Assembly: GCA_902767725.1 (NCBI GenBank)
Contig: CACXIM010000003.1
Coordinates: 1-64,000 of the forward strand
Direction of reading: 5' to 3'
Length of the DNA: 64,000 bases
Origin: an uncultured Bacteroidia bacterium
GTDB taxonomy: Bacteria; Bacteroidota; Bacteroidia; Bacteroidales; F082
The stretch's first letter is position 1. The number at the start of each line of letters is the position of its first letter. The position numbers and the translations under genes are program-made. Below, piece after piece: positions 25,421 through 34,923 of this stretch. The notes beneath the pieces were generated by a model, which did no database searches, was not told where the DNA came from, and worked only from the letters and a program-made list of their open reading frames with translations.

Positions 25421-26567
25421 CCATGATTGAAGTTGCCTTTCCCCAATCATACACGCGATTTGTGAAATCAAATCCCGCTTGAGCAAGGCGTTCTGCCTTT
25501 TCCTTGTTGGTCAATAGGGTGATGATATGTTGCGCCATCTCTTCGGCGTTGTTGCCGATGAGGATTTCTTCGTCAGGTTTTGCGCCTAATGAAGCATTGG
25601 CCAAAGGAGAGGTGATGGCAGGCAGGCGCATCGACATGGCTTCCAACAGTTTGTTTTGCAAACCTGTACCAATGCGCATGGGTGCGATGAAAATACGGCT
25701 TTGGGCGTATGCGTCGCGGATGTCGTCGAGCCAACCACTGACGATGATGCGCTCCGAGGCGGCTTTCTTCACCTTTGGGTCAGGGGTGGCACCAGCGATG
25801 TATAATGACGTTCCGGGTAGCGTCTTCCACACGATGGGCATAATCTCGTTGGCCAAATAATCCACAGCGTTCACATTGGGTGGATAACTCATGTTGCCCG
25901 TAAACACCAGGTCATATTTCTTCTCACGCTTCTGTGGCTTGAAATAATCATGGTCAACACCATTGGGGATGATAAGGATTTCATCGCGTCGCTCGTGCGG
26001 GAATAGTTCTCTGTCAGGCTCGCTGATGATGGTCTTCACGTCGAAGTCTTCGAAGATTGCAGCCTCGTAGCGGCATAGGCGACGATATTCCATATTATAT
26101 ATAGGTCGTGTCACAAACGAGGCGATGTCGGCCCGGCGTTTCATGCCGTATGAGAAAATGTCTTGATAATCAATTGTTTTTGGAAGATTTTTGTACCTTA
26201 TATATTCTGCTATGCGGAGCAACTGTCCAAAGAGCATGTCGGGCTTATGCTTGGCAATAAGATTGTTGATCTTCTTGGCCGCCTTGCGATTGTAAAAATA
26301 GCCGCACTGCATGGGCAGACCTTTGAGGAATGCGCGAACGAGACCCAACAGGATTTGTAGCTTATTGATTCTGATGAAGTTGATGGACTGGCAATAGGGT
26401 TGCAAGGCATGAAAGGCGTCCTGCTCGTTGACTTTTGGGTTGTCGTTGAGCGCACAAAGGACGATTTCGTTGTGCTTTGCAAGTTGCTTTATCTGATTGA
26501 ATGCCCGTAGTTTATCTCCTTTTTCAAGTGGGAATGGGATGCGAGGCAAGAGGACAAAAATCTTCAT
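25386..26567 (-). CDS. GT4-type glycosyltransferase
   Basis: This 393-residue protein is a GT-B fold glycosyltransferase of the GT4 type, acting in the cytoplasm to add a sugar from a nucleotide donor. It has the N-terminal 'FVLLPRIPFPLEKGDKLRAFNQIKQLA' acceptor-side motif, the mid-protein IIPNGVDHDYF, and the donor-side motifs VFTGNMSYPPN, GWLDDIRDAY and IAPMRIGTGLQNKLLEAM (the E of the G-x-x-x-K-x-x-E patch). The last residues (QLTTDD) are read from the degenerate tandem repeat, so the C-terminus may have been rewritten by the repeat. It lies downstream of a second glycosyltransferase and LptF/G on the same strand. Donor and acceptor unknown. Confidence 0.85.
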   Translation of the reverse strand: MKIFVLLPRIPFPLEKGDKLRAFNQIKQLAKHNEIVLCALNDNPKVNEQDAFHALQPYCQSINFIRINKLQILLGLVRAFLKGLPMQCGYFYNRKAAKKINNLIAKHKPDMLFGQLLRIAEYIRYKNLPKTIDYQDIFSYGMKRRADIASFVTRPIYNMEYRRLCRYEAAIFEDFDVKTIISEPDRELFPHERRDEILIIPNGVDHDYFKPQKREKKYDLVFTGNMSYPPNVNAVDYLANEIMPIVWKTLPGTSLYIAGATPDPKVKKAASERIIVSGWLDDIRDAYAQSRIFIAPMRIGTGLQNKLLEAMSMRLPAITSPLANASLGAKPDEEILIGNNAEEMAQHIITLLTNKEKAERLAQAGFDFTNRVYDWGKATSIMELAMTQLTTDD

Positions 26568-26586
26568 TTTGGAATGAATTGAAGGA

Positions 26587-26594
26587 CAAAAATA
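26587..26594 (-). promoter_or_regulatory. -7 box (TATTTTTG) for the GT4 gene
   Basis: TATTTTTGTCC on the minus strand, 19 nt before the start at 26567. Confidence 0.55.
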
Positions 26595-26633
26595 GGAAAA
26601 AAGTTGAAATGCAAGGGCACTGGAGGTATTTTT

Positions 26634-26763
26634 AGATTCCCTTTCAGGGAATGGAATGTGGCATAATTGTAAAATGCGGCGGCTTCAGGCACATACTGAT
26701 ATGTAAATACTCGTGCCGCCGCCTGTTAAACAAACGACAATACTCCATTCCCGAAGGGAATCT
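26634..26763. repeat. Composite hairpin element, copy 2 (130 bp)
   Basis: Left arm AGATTCCCT-ttc-AGGGAATGGA, right arm TACTCCATTCCC-gaa-GGGAATCT; inner stem GCGGCGGC/GCCGCCGC with GGCAC/GTGCC nested. Ends 2 bp before the stop codon (26766-26768) of the second glycosyltransferase. Confidence 0.88.
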
Positions 26764-26765
26764 CT

Positions 26766-27983
26766 TTACAAAAACGAAATCTTACTTCCCGGCTTGATTT
26801 GCTCATAGAACATCAACAAACGGGCGATGATTTTGCGGTTGTCGTAGGTCTCTTCAACGAGTTTCCTGGCGGCTTGCCCGATGCGCACAGCGGTTTCGGG
26901 GTTTTCGTTGAGGCTACGGATGGCCTCCACCATCTTGGCTTTGTTCTCAGCGATGATGATGTTGACTTCCTCATCGTAGAGGATGCCTTCGGCGCCCACA
27001 CGGGTGGTGATGACGGTCTTGCCCAAGGCCATCGACTCGATGATTTTGATGCGGATGCCGCTGCCCGAAAGCAAAGGCACGATGGCAACGTCATGGTTGG
27101 TGACGAACTCCTTGGCGTCAGGCACCTCACCAATCACGTCGACGTGCGGGTTTTTCATGGTGGTGAGCCACTCGGGCATGGAGCGACCAGCAAGGTGATA
27201 GACGAAGTCGGGCACTTTTTCCACCGTCTTGGGCAGCACCTCGTCCACGAACCAGCGTATACCTTCCTCGTTGGGCATCCAACTCATGGAGCCGATGTGA
27301 TAGAACCTAGGCTTCCCTTCAATCTCGTATTTGGGTTTAAACTGTTCGGGATAAACGCCAAACGGAATGTCGATGACGGGCTTGGAACAATACTTTCTGA
27401 AGAAGGCGGCATCTTTTCTTGTGATGGCGGCAACACCGTCAACAGTCTCCAACGCGTTGAGCTCGAATTCCTTTAAAGTCTTGGCCAAATGGTTGATATA
27501 CCAACGTTTAAGTGGAGATTTTGTATCTTTGGCAATTCTTTCCCAAATCTTGTGTTCCACATTGTGAGCACGCAACACAATCATGGCTTTTGAATGGGCA
27601 CGAATGGTCTCCACGTAGGGTGCCATGAAGAGAACTTCCAACTGCACTACGTCAAATTGTTCTTTTTCAAGTACTTCTGCTAATCTCTTCTTAAAATCTT
27701 CGGAGATGAAACGTTCCGCATGGTAGGATTTTCTGGTGAATAGGTTGAGGAAGGCATTCAAAGGCTTGACGGTCAAGTCGACGTCGATGAGCTCGATTCC
27801 AGTCTTTTTCTTATATTCCTCAGGGATGTCGCTTTCCTTGACGTTGTATTTCTCGCTGTTGACCGCCAGTATCTTAACCTGATGTCCTGCTTCAAGCAGT
27901 CCGGTGATGATGCTGTTCATCGCCATGGGACCGCCTTCTGAGGCAGGGTAGGGTGGTTTGTTGCAGAGTAGAAGTATTTTCAT
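26766..27983 (-). CDS. GT4-type glycosyltransferase
   Basis: This 405-residue GT-B protein has MKILLLCNKPPYPASEGGPMAM at its start (ATG 27983; the longer reading frame to 28190 runs into the lptF-like gene in another frame and is rejected). Other motifs: FVLRAHNVEHKIWERIA-like region (VLRAHNVEHKIW), IDIPFGVYPEQF, FYHIGSMSWMPNEEGIRWF, LAGRSMPEW and the donor-binding IVPLLSGSGIRIKIIESMALGKTVITT. It is related to, but clearly distinct from, the gene at 25386. The order lptF-like, GT, GT on the minus strand suggests a surface glycan locus. Substrate unknown. Confidence 0.87.
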   Translation of the reverse strand: MKILLLCNKPPYPASEGGPMAMNSIITGLLEAGHQVKILAVNSEKYNVKESDIPEEYKKKTGIELIDVDLTVKPLNAFLNLFTRKSYHAERFISEDFKKRLAEVLEKEQFDVVQLEVLFMAPYVETIRAHSKAMIVLRAHNVEHKIWERIAKDTKSPLKRWYINHLAKTLKEFELNALETVDGVAAITRKDAAFFRKYCSKPVIDIPFGVYPEQFKPKYEIEGKPRFYHIGSMSWMPNEEGIRWFVDEVLPKTVEKVPDFVYHLAGRSMPEWLTTMKNPHVDVIGEVPDAKEFVTNHDVAIVPLLSGSGIRIKIIESMALGKTVITTRVGAEGILYDEEVNIIIAENKAKMVEAIRSLNENPETAVRIGQAARKLVEETYDNRKIIARLLMFYEQIKPGSKISFL

Positions 27984-28009
27984 GTTGGGTTGTTTGTTGT
28001 TGTCTGTAG

Positions 28010-28030
28010 GGCTGTCGTACCACGGCAGCC
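28010..28030. repeat. REP-like hairpin GGCTGTCGTAC/CACGGCAGCC
   Basis: A 21-bp hairpin with stem GGCTG(T)CGT / ACG(G)CAGCC between the LptF/G gene and the glycosyltransferase. A second copy of the same architecture is at 34814-34834. Confidence 0.65.
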
Positions 28031-28039
28031 GTAAAGGTT

Positions 28040-29515
28040 TTAAGGTGTATTTACCTCGGCGGTTCGTTTTTTCTTGAATAGCCTTTGTAAGAATTTCTTC
28101 CAACTGTCGCCGTCGAAGAGGGCGGCATCGGTGGTGGCCTTGAAGGTGAAGAAGAGTCCGACGGGAAGCAGCACCAGCGACGAAAGCCACACACCGAGGA
28201 ACATGTTGAGGTCACCGAACACGGCCATACGCTCGGCAATGGTTGAGATGAGGTGATAGATGATGAAGAACACCACGGAGATGACTACGGGCAATCCCAA
28301 TCCACCTCGACGAATGATGCTTCCCAACGGTGCTCCTATGAAGAAGAAGATGAGGCATGCAATGCTCAGCGTGAACTTCTTGTGCCATTCCTTCTTGTGC
28401 TTGTTGATGTTCTCGGTTTGGGTTTTGAGGTCCAGCTTATTGAAGGCTACGTTGTCTTTGGTGTTTTGTGCACTGGTTGAAGCCATATTGGCAATGATGG
28501 ATCGCATCTCGCCTTCGTAACGGTCGAGAAGGGGCCAGGTTAAGGGAATAATGGTGTCGGCCACAATGCTGTCAGGGACAGGTGTGACGGGACCCTTGGG
28601 AGGAATGCCTGTATGAAGGCTGTTGAAGTTAGCCCATCGCCGCTCAAAGCCTTGTGTAAAAGCCTCTTGTTTGATTGCGTAACGGTGTTGGAGAGAGTCC
28701 AAGGAAGTGGAGAGTTGGCGGATGTTCATCATCTGTTGGTATGACTTGTACATCTCCTCGTCCGAACGGGTCATGTCGAATGAGGCCAGGCTGAACTTGA
28801 GTTGCTCTTGTTTGAACGACATGCGTTCAAAGGGCCGCCTATCCTTGTAGTTATCAGGCGTGAGGTCAGTGTAGTTGTAACCGTCATAAAGGGTGAAGAT
28901 GATGTTGCGTTGGTTGGGACTCATCGACATCATGCCCGAATCGGCTGAGATGATCTTGGTGTTGCCCATGCGGTCGCTGTGGTCGTAGATTTTCACGCCA
29001 TAGATGTGGCTGCCGTCCTTGCCCTTCTTCTCCACATAGATGACATAGTTGTCGATGTCTTTGTAAAATACGCCTTCCTTGATGTTGAAGGCCAGCTTTT
29101 GTCGCTGCACATCGGTGAGCAGGGTGCGCCATTTGAGTGTAGCGATGGGAATGAGACTGTTGGAGATGAAGAAGGCCAAGATGCTGGTCATCACAGAAAA
29201 CACCAACAGCGGTCGCATCACTTTCCACATGGAAATGCCCGAGGCTTTCATGGCCACCAACTCGTAGTGCTCTCCAAGGTTGCCGAAACACATCAACAAG
29301 GCAAGTAGCAGAGCCAAAGGCAGCGACATGGGAATGGCCGTGATGGAGGTGTAGAACAATAATTCTGCCAATATTTTGATTTCCAGTCCTTTGCCAACCA
29401 AATCGTCGACATAAAGCCATACGAACTGCATCACCCAAATGAACACCACGATAAAAAAAGTGAGCACAAAGGTGCCGAGAAATGATTTGGTGATATAGCG
29501 GTATAGCTTTTTCAT
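28040..29515 (-). CDS. LptF/LptG family lipopolysaccharide export permease
   Basis: Members form the membrane part of the LptB2FG ABC transporter that pulls LPS from the inner membrane. The 491-residue protein has the YjgP/YjgQ topology: two to three N-terminal membrane helices (FLGTFVLTFFIVVFIWVMQFVWLYV, ITAIPMSLPLALLLALLMCF, PLLVFSVMTSILAFFISNSLIP), a large periplasmic β-jellyroll, and three C-terminal helices (LSIACLIFFFIGAPLGSIIRRGGLGLPVVISVVFFIIYHL, FLGVWLSSLVLLPVGLFFTFKA). The RRGGLG motif is characteristic. Start ATG 29515 (MKKLYRYITKSFL); the longer form from 29539 overlaps its own -7 box. No LptB or second permease is in the window, so LptF versus LptG cannot be decided. Confidence 0.9.
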   Translation of the reverse strand: MKKLYRYITKSFLGTFVLTFFIVVFIWVMQFVWLYVDDLVGKGLEIKILAELLFYTSITAIPMSLPLALLLALLMCFGNLGEHYELVAMKASGISMWKVMRPLLVFSVMTSILAFFISNSLIPIATLKWRTLLTDVQRQKLAFNIKEGVFYKDIDNYVIYVEKKGKDGSHIYGVKIYDHSDRMGNTKIISADSGMMSMSPNQRNIIFTLYDGYNYTDLTPDNYKDRRPFERMSFKQEQLKFSLASFDMTRSDEEMYKSYQQMMNIRQLSTSLDSLQHRYAIKQEAFTQGFERRWANFNSLHTGIPPKGPVTPVPDSIVADTIIPLTWPLLDRYEGEMRSIIANMASTSAQNTKDNVAFNKLDLKTQTENINKHKKEWHKKFTLSIACLIFFFIGAPLGSIIRRGGLGLPVVISVVFFIIYHLISTIAERMAVFGDLNMFLGVWLSSLVLLPVGLFFTFKATTDAALFDGDSWKKFLQRLFKKKRTAEVNTP

Positions 29516-29536
29516 TCTTTTAATGAAAGAACGCTG

Positions 29537-29544
29537 CAAAAATA
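29537..29544 (-). promoter_or_regulatory. -7 box (TATTTTTG) for the LptF/G gene
   Basis: TATTTTTGCAGCG on the minus strand, 21 nt before the start codon at 29515; divergent from the box at 29554. Confidence 0.6.
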
Positions 29545-29553
29545 TAAAAATTC

Positions 29554-29561
29554 TATCTTTG
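29554..29561 (+). promoter_or_regulatory. -7 box (TATCTTTG) for the PAS-like gene
   Basis: TATCTTTGCAG on the plus strand, 19 nt before the ATG at 29581. Confidence 0.65.
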
Positions 29562-29580
29562 CAGAAAAATTACACGCATT

Positions 29581-29916
29581 ATGGACCAACTTGATTATCT
29601 GAAAGGCTTGAACATAGCCATTACTATCAGCGCCAAAGACGGCGAAATCCTTTATCAAAACGACAGTTCCATCGAAGTGAACGGCGACGCTCGCGGTCGC
29701 GACCTGATGAAATGTCACAACGAACGTTCGCAGCAAATCATCCGCCATCTTTTGGACGATGCCGCCACCAACGTCTACACGATTTCCAAAAAAGGAAAGA
29801 AGAAGCTGATTTACCAAACGCCTTGGTATGAGGACGATGCAAAGCAAGTCGTCGGCGGACTAATCGAATTCTCCATCATCCTGCCCGAAGAGATGCCGTA
29901 TTACGATCGTGGATAA
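29581..29916 (+). CDS. Small PAS-like domain protein
   Basis: This 111-residue protein is essentially a single small α/β domain. The pattern 'IAITISAKDGEILYQNDSS-x-GRDLMKCHNERSQQII' followed by a β-hairpin (VYTISKKGKKKLIYQTPWY) and 'VVGGLIEFSIILPEEMPYYDR' matches a stand-alone PAS fold of the kind annotated as PAS-sensor proteins in Bacteroidota. No kinase, cyclase or DNA-binding domain is attached. It has its own promoter, divergent from the LptF/G gene, and lies 58 bp before the DUF4424 pair. Ligand and partner unknown; the conserved Cys and His (KCHNERS) could hold a ligand, but that is speculation. Confidence 0.65.
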   Translation: MDQLDYLKGLNIAITISAKDGEILYQNDSSIEVNGDARGRDLMKCHNERSQQIIRHLLDDAATNVYTISKKGKKKLIYQTPWYEDDAKQVVGGLIEFSIILPEEMPYYDRG

Positions 29917-29974
29917 CTATGATTGGAATGGTTTTTGTTTTTGAATATTTGTCTAATCTGTAAAACTATAAATT

Positions 29975-31153
29975 ATGAGAAAACTAACAGTTTTTTTGCT
30001 CTTTTTGCTCTCTTTTATCGGTGCAAAGGCTAATGACGGCGTGTTCTATGCCAGTGGTAACCAGCTCATTCCCATCACTGAGACCGACATCAGTGTAAAA
30101 AAGGAAGTGCTTACCATCAATCGTGTCGGCGACCATCTGGAAGTGACGGTCTACTATGAGTTTTTCAATCCTGGCAAGCCGAAGGACCTTTTGGTGGGCT
30201 TTGAGGCTCCTGCTCCTTATCCCGCCTATGAGGAGGACATGCAGCTCTTCCCCGAGCAGCCGCACATGCGCAACTTCAAAGTGGTGTTCAACGGCGACAA
30301 GTTATCCTACGAAGTGGCTCACATTGAGGACAACTTCTATGATACAGATGCCAAGACACCGCGCAAGTATTATACCAACGGCAAGATCAAAGGTTTGACG
30401 CGCAAGCAGTGCTTCGACGCCATGTCAGGCGAGTTTGCCGACGTTTATCCTTACTATTTCGTCTATCACTTCAACGCCCATTTCCGTGAAGGCTTGAACA
30501 TCATCCAGCACACTTACGATTTCGATCTGTCAAGCTCGGTGGAAGAGGAGTTCAGATTTGATTATATTCTCACTGCTGCCAACCGTTGGGCTAACAATGG
30601 TATTGACGACTTTACGCTCGAAATCAACATGGGCGAAAGAGAGTCTTTCATGGTGCAGCCTACCTTCTTCAAGAGTGCCAAGGATTGGACCATCAACGGC
30701 AAAGGCAGAGTCTCCATGGAGACGGAATGGGGCTTGGCCGGTGAAAAAGGCTCCCCCTATTTCCATATCCAGGACGGCAGCATCACCTTTAAGAAGAAGA
30801 ACTTCCACCCCGATGGTGAACTCAACATCAACAAGCGTTTGGCTTTGATGTATATGTACTCTTCATGGGATGAAGGCGATGACGGTCAGCCGGTTGTCGA
30901 CTTGATGAAATTCCAGTACAACCATGTAAAACCGGTTTTCTTTGAGGATACCAATATCTCAGGCTTCACTGCCGAGCAGAAGCGCATCATGAAGAACATG
31001 CCCTTTGCCTATCGTGGCCACGTGTTCAAAGATGCCGGATTGAAGCAATACTTTGAATCGACCAACTGGTATATGCCTGATCCCAACTACAAGGACAGCA
31101 TGGACTCGTTGACACCAGACGAAAAGAAATGGGTTCAGTTTTGGTCGAAATAA
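29975..31153 (+). CDS. DUF4424-family secreted protein, copy 1
   Basis: This 392-residue protein has a signal peptide (MRKLTVFLLFLLSFIGAKA) followed by the start of the DUF4424 domain (NDGVFYASGNQLIPITETDISVKKEVLTINR). Its domain has an N-terminal β-sandwich (VTVYYEFFNPGKPKDLLVGFEAP), a central part with 'FNAHFREGLNIIQHTYDFD', and an aromatic C-terminus (NMPFAYRGHVFKDAGLKQYFESTNWYMPDPNYKDS). No enzymatic motif is seen and the function is unknown. A paralogue follows 18 bp downstream on the same strand, suggesting tandem duplication within one transcript. Confidence 0.8.
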   Translation: MRKLTVFLLFLLSFIGAKANDGVFYASGNQLIPITETDISVKKEVLTINRVGDHLEVTVYYEFFNPGKPKDLLVGFEAPAPYPAYEEDMQLFPEQPHMRNFKVVFNGDKLSYEVAHIEDNFYDTDAKTPRKYYTNGKIKGLTRKQCFDAMSGEFADVYPYYFVYHFNAHFREGLNIIQHTYDFDLSSSVEEEFRFDYILTAANRWANNGIDDFTLEINMGERESFMVQPTFFKSAKDWTINGKGRVSMETEWGLAGEKGSPYFHIQDGSITFKKKNFHPDGELNINKRLALMYMYSSWDEGDDGQPVVDLMKFQYNHVKPVFFEDTNISGFTAEQKRIMKNMPFAYRGHVFKDAGLKQYFESTNWYMPDPNYKDSMDSLTPDEKKWVQFWSK

Positions 31154-31171
31154 CCTTTACAACAATAAGGA

Positions 31172-32308
31172 ATGAAGAAACTGACCATTTTGTTTTTCCT
31201 TCTGCTTCTCATGGTCGGGGCAAAGGCTAACGATGGTGTGTACTACGCCAACGGCAACCAACTGATTCCTGTCACGGAGACCGACATCAGCGTCCGTAAG
31301 GAAGTGCTCACCATCAATCGCGTGGATGATCGACTTGAGGTGACCGTTTACTACGAGTTTTTCAATCCGACGAAACCGAAGGACCTGCTTGTCGGCTTTG
31401 AGGCTGAGTCGCCCTACGATTCGTATGTTGACATGGAAGAGACCTTCCCCAATCATCCTTATATTAGCAACTTTACGGTCACCATCAATGGCGATCGGCT
31501 TGGTTACGAGGTGGCTCATGTGTTGTACGATGAAGAGGATTATAGGAAGCGGGACTATTTCAGGAACGGACAATTCTCCGACTTGTCGCGTGAGCAATGC
31601 ATCAAGACCATGAATGAATATGAGGGGATGGGCTATCCTTTTTATTATGTGTATCATTTCAATGCGCATTTCCGCGAAGGCCTCAACAGTGTGCAACACA
31701 CCTACGATTTTGAGATATCAAATTCTGTGGGTGAGGAATACCGTTTTACCTACATACTGACTGCGGCCAACCGTTGGGCCAACCATCAGATTGACGACTT
31801 CACGCTCAACATCGACATGGGCGAAGCCCAGTCGTTCTTCATAGACCCCACTTTCTTCAAAAGCGTCGATGAATGGGTGTTTAAAGGTACTGGCCGTGCA
31901 ACACCCGAAAAGTTATCGAAGAACACAAAGATGTTCCATGTCCAAAAGGGTGCCGTCAGTTTTCACAAGGATGGTTTTCATCCCGAGGGTGAGTTGCATA
32001 TCAGCAAGCCTAGAGGGTTTTATGCATTTGGCGACCATGACACCTATGACATTATGGACTTGGTGAAAAAAATGATGGGCGGTCTTGAAGAATTGAAGTA
32101 CCTCGTTGACAAATCCACACTCAGCGCAGAACAACGCCGTATCTTGAGGAATGTGCCTTTTGCCTATCGCGGTCATGTATTTAAGGACGAAGGACTGCGC
32201 CAGTTTTTCGAATCGACATACTGGTATGTGCCCAACCCCGATTACAAGGACGACATGAACACGATGACCCCGGAGGAAAGGGGATGGATCTATTTTATAT
32301 TGGAGTAA
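31172..32308 (+). CDS. DUF4424-family secreted protein, copy 2
   Basis: This 378-residue paralogue has the signal peptide MKKLTILFFLLLLMVGAKA and aligns with the upstream copy over its whole length (shared NQLIPVTETDISVRKEVLTINRV, HFNAHFREGLNSVQHTYDFE, NVPFAYRGHVFKDEGLRQFFEST). It is shorter in the middle, and its region around residues 100-130 carries an acidic stretch (YDEEDYRKRDYF) not found in copy 1. Identity is high at both ends and lower centrally. Ends directly before a strong terminator. Function unknown. Confidence 0.8.
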   Translation: MKKLTILFFLLLLMVGAKANDGVYYANGNQLIPVTETDISVRKEVLTINRVDDRLEVTVYYEFFNPTKPKDLLVGFEAESPYDSYVDMEETFPNHPYISNFTVTINGDRLGYEVAHVLYDEEDYRKRDYFRNGQFSDLSREQCIKTMNEYEGMGYPFYYVYHFNAHFREGLNSVQHTYDFEISNSVGEEYRFTYILTAANRWANHQIDDFTLNIDMGEAQSFFIDPTFFKSVDEWVFKGTGRATPEKLSKNTKMFHVQKGAVSFHKDGFHPEGELHISKPRGFYAFGDHDTYDIMDLVKKMMGGLEELKYLVDKSTLSAEQRRILRNVPFAYRGHVFKDEGLRQFFESTYWYVPNPDYKDDMNTMTPEERGWIYFILE

Positions 32309-32310
32309 TC

Positions 32311-32344
32311 AAAAAAGGGAGCGAATTCTTCGCTCCCTTTTTTT
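32311..32344. terminator. Bidirectional Rho-independent terminator (DUF4424 pair / ackA)
   Basis: GGGAGCGAA-ttc-TTCGCTCCC, with A6 before and T7 after; between convergent genes. Confidence 0.9.
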
Positions 32345-32362
32345 GTTGTGTAAGCAAAACAC

Positions 32363-33568
<1,206 letters not shown>

Positions 33569-33621
33569 GTTGTATTGTTGATTGTTTAATTATGAATTGG
33601 GAATGACAAATCTGCTCTTTT

Positions 33622-33713
33622 ACCCTCATGGCGGAGGTGCATCCGCCATCCCCCAAGCGCGGAGACGTATCCTTGCGGCTTGGGAGATAGCGGGTCAAGC
33701 CCGCTCTGAGGGT
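33622..33713. repeat. Cloverleaf-like palindromic element between pta and ackA
   Basis: Closing stem ACCCTCA (33622-33628) / TGAGGGT (33707-33713) encloses three hairpins: TGGCGGA/TCCGCCA (33629-33648), CCCAAGC/GCTTGGG with inner GGA/TCC (33652-33684), and AGCGGG/CCCGCT (33689-33705). All three stems and the closing stem are perfect for 6-7 bp. Length 92 bp. I see no second copy in the window and no tRNA motifs (no T-loop or anticodon arm). Confidence 0.85.
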
Positions 33714-33731
33714 TATGGGCAGTTTTTGTCT

Positions 33732-34745
33732 TTATTTCTGTTTCTGTGCAATAGCCTGGTTACAGGTGATGGCGACCAGTTTATATACGTCGTCGATGGA
33801 GCAACCGCGGCTGAGGTCGTTGCAGGGCTTGGCGAGGCCTTGCAGCACGGGACCGACGGCTTCGGCACCAGCCAGACGTTGGACGAGCTTATAGGCGATG
33901 TTACCGACTTCGAGGCAGGGGAACACGAGGGTGTTGGCCTTGCCGGCGACAGGGCTGCCAGGAGCCTTGCTCGAACCGACTGACGGCACGATGGCGGCGT
34001 CAGCTTGCAGTTCACCGTCGAGGACGAGGTCGGGACGACGCTCCTTGGCGATGCGTGTGGCTTCGATGACCTTGTCGACCACTTCATGCTTGGCGCTGCC
34101 CTTGGTGGAGAAGCTCAAGATAGCAGTAATCGGGTCGATCTTGGCGATGGCCTTGGCCGTGTCGGCGGTGCAGATGGCGATTTCGGCCAGCTGCTCGGCT
34201 GTCGGCATAGGCGTGACGGCGCAGTCGGCGAAGACCATGCGGCCGTTGGTGCCATAAGGACAGCCCTCGGGGAGGAACATCGTGAAGGCGCCACTGACGC
34301 AGGTCACGCCAGGAACGGTCTTGATGATTTGCAGGGCGGGACGGAGCATGTCGCCTGTGGTGCTGCGTGCACCACTGACGAGACCATCGGCTTCACCCGC
34401 CTTGACCATGAGGATGCCGAGATACATGAAGTTCTGGGCCAGGTCGTCGGCTTGCTCGGGCGTCATGCCCTTGGCTTTACGCAACTCGTATAGCAGGTCG
34501 GCATATTTTTGTTTGTCGGGGTTGTTCTTCGGGTCGATGATACGGGCCTTGTCAATGTTCTTCAGACCGAATTCGGCGGTCATCTCCTTGATCTTCTCGG
34601 CAGGGCCGATGAGGATGATGTCGGCGACACCGTCAGCCAAAAGACGGTCGGCGGCTTTCAAGGTACGGGGTTCATCACCCTCGGGGAGCACAATGCGCTG
34701 CTTGTTGGCTTGCGCGTTGGCAATGATTTCTTGCATTAAATCCAT
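33732..34745 (-). CDS. pta: Phosphate acetyltransferase
   Basis: Pta converts acetyl-CoA and phosphate to acetyl-phosphate, the step before acetate kinase. At 337 residues it is the short (class I, PTA_PTB domain only) type. It has the family pattern RIVLPEGDEPRTLKAADRLLADG at the N-terminus, the SGARSTTGDMLRPALQIIKTVPG region, and SGAFTMFLP. Start ATG 34745 follows a leader of about 105 nt containing the REP-like hairpin at 34814-34834. The order pta-ackA on one strand indicates an operon for acetate fermentation. Confidence 0.96.
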   Translation of the reverse strand: MDLMQEIIANAQANKQRIVLPEGDEPRTLKAADRLLADGVADIILIGPAEKIKEMTAEFGLKNIDKARIIDPKNNPDKQKYADLLYELRKAKGMTPEQADDLAQNFMYLGILMVKAGEADGLVSGARSTTGDMLRPALQIIKTVPGVTCVSGAFTMFLPEGCPYGTNGRMVFADCAVTPMPTAEQLAEIAICTADTAKAIAKIDPITAILSFSTKGSAKHEVVDKVIEATRIAKERRPDLVLDGELQADAAIVPSVGSSKAPGSPVAGKANTLVFPCLEVGNIAYKLVQRLAGAEAVGPVLQGLAKPCNDLSRGCSIDDVYKLVAITCNQAIAQKQK

Positions 34746-34813
34746 TGTTGTTGAATTGTTTATTGTTGATTTGTTGAATTGTTGTTAATGTGATTTGACA
34801 TAGTCAATTGTTA

Positions 34814-34834
34814 GGCTGTCACACTGTGGCAGCC
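34814..34834. repeat. REP-like hairpin GGCTGTCACAC/TGTGGCAGCC
   Basis: A 21-bp hairpin with stem GGCTG(T)CACA / TGTG(G)CAGCC in the leader between the pta -7 box and the pta start codon. Same size and arm design as the copy at 28010-28030. Confidence 0.65.
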
Positions 34835-34850
34835 CCTATTATTTTGGTTG

Positions 34851-34858
34851 CAAAGTTA
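34851..34858 (-). promoter_or_regulatory. -7 box (TAACTTTG) for pta-ackA
   Basis: TAACTTTGC on the minus strand, ~106 nt before the pta start; the resulting leader would contain the hairpin at 34814-34834. Confidence 0.55.
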
Positions 34859-34891
34859 GAAAGTTTTTGTGTCGGTTTGCAAATAATCCAT

Positions 34892-34899
34892 TATTTTTG
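34892..34899 (+). promoter_or_regulatory. -7 box (TATTTTTG) for the DUF4271-hemD cluster
   Basis: TATTTTTGCAGCG on the plus strand, 24 nt before ATG 34924; a TTTG motif lies 22 nt upstream of it (34866-34869). Confidence 0.65.
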
Positions 34900-34923
34900 C
34901 AGCGCATTTTTTGCAAGAAATCC

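Noticed and set aside
27984..28190. Extended N-terminus of the glycosyltransferase at 26766
   Set aside because: The extension overlaps the LptF/G gene and a hairpin repeat and is not protein-like; MKILLLCNKPPYP at 27983 is the family start.
33622..33713. Cloverleaf fold taken as a tRNA gene
   Set aside because: There is no anticodon loop, T-loop (TTC) or CCA, and the arms do not match tRNA lengths; it lies in an operon gap as a palindromic element.
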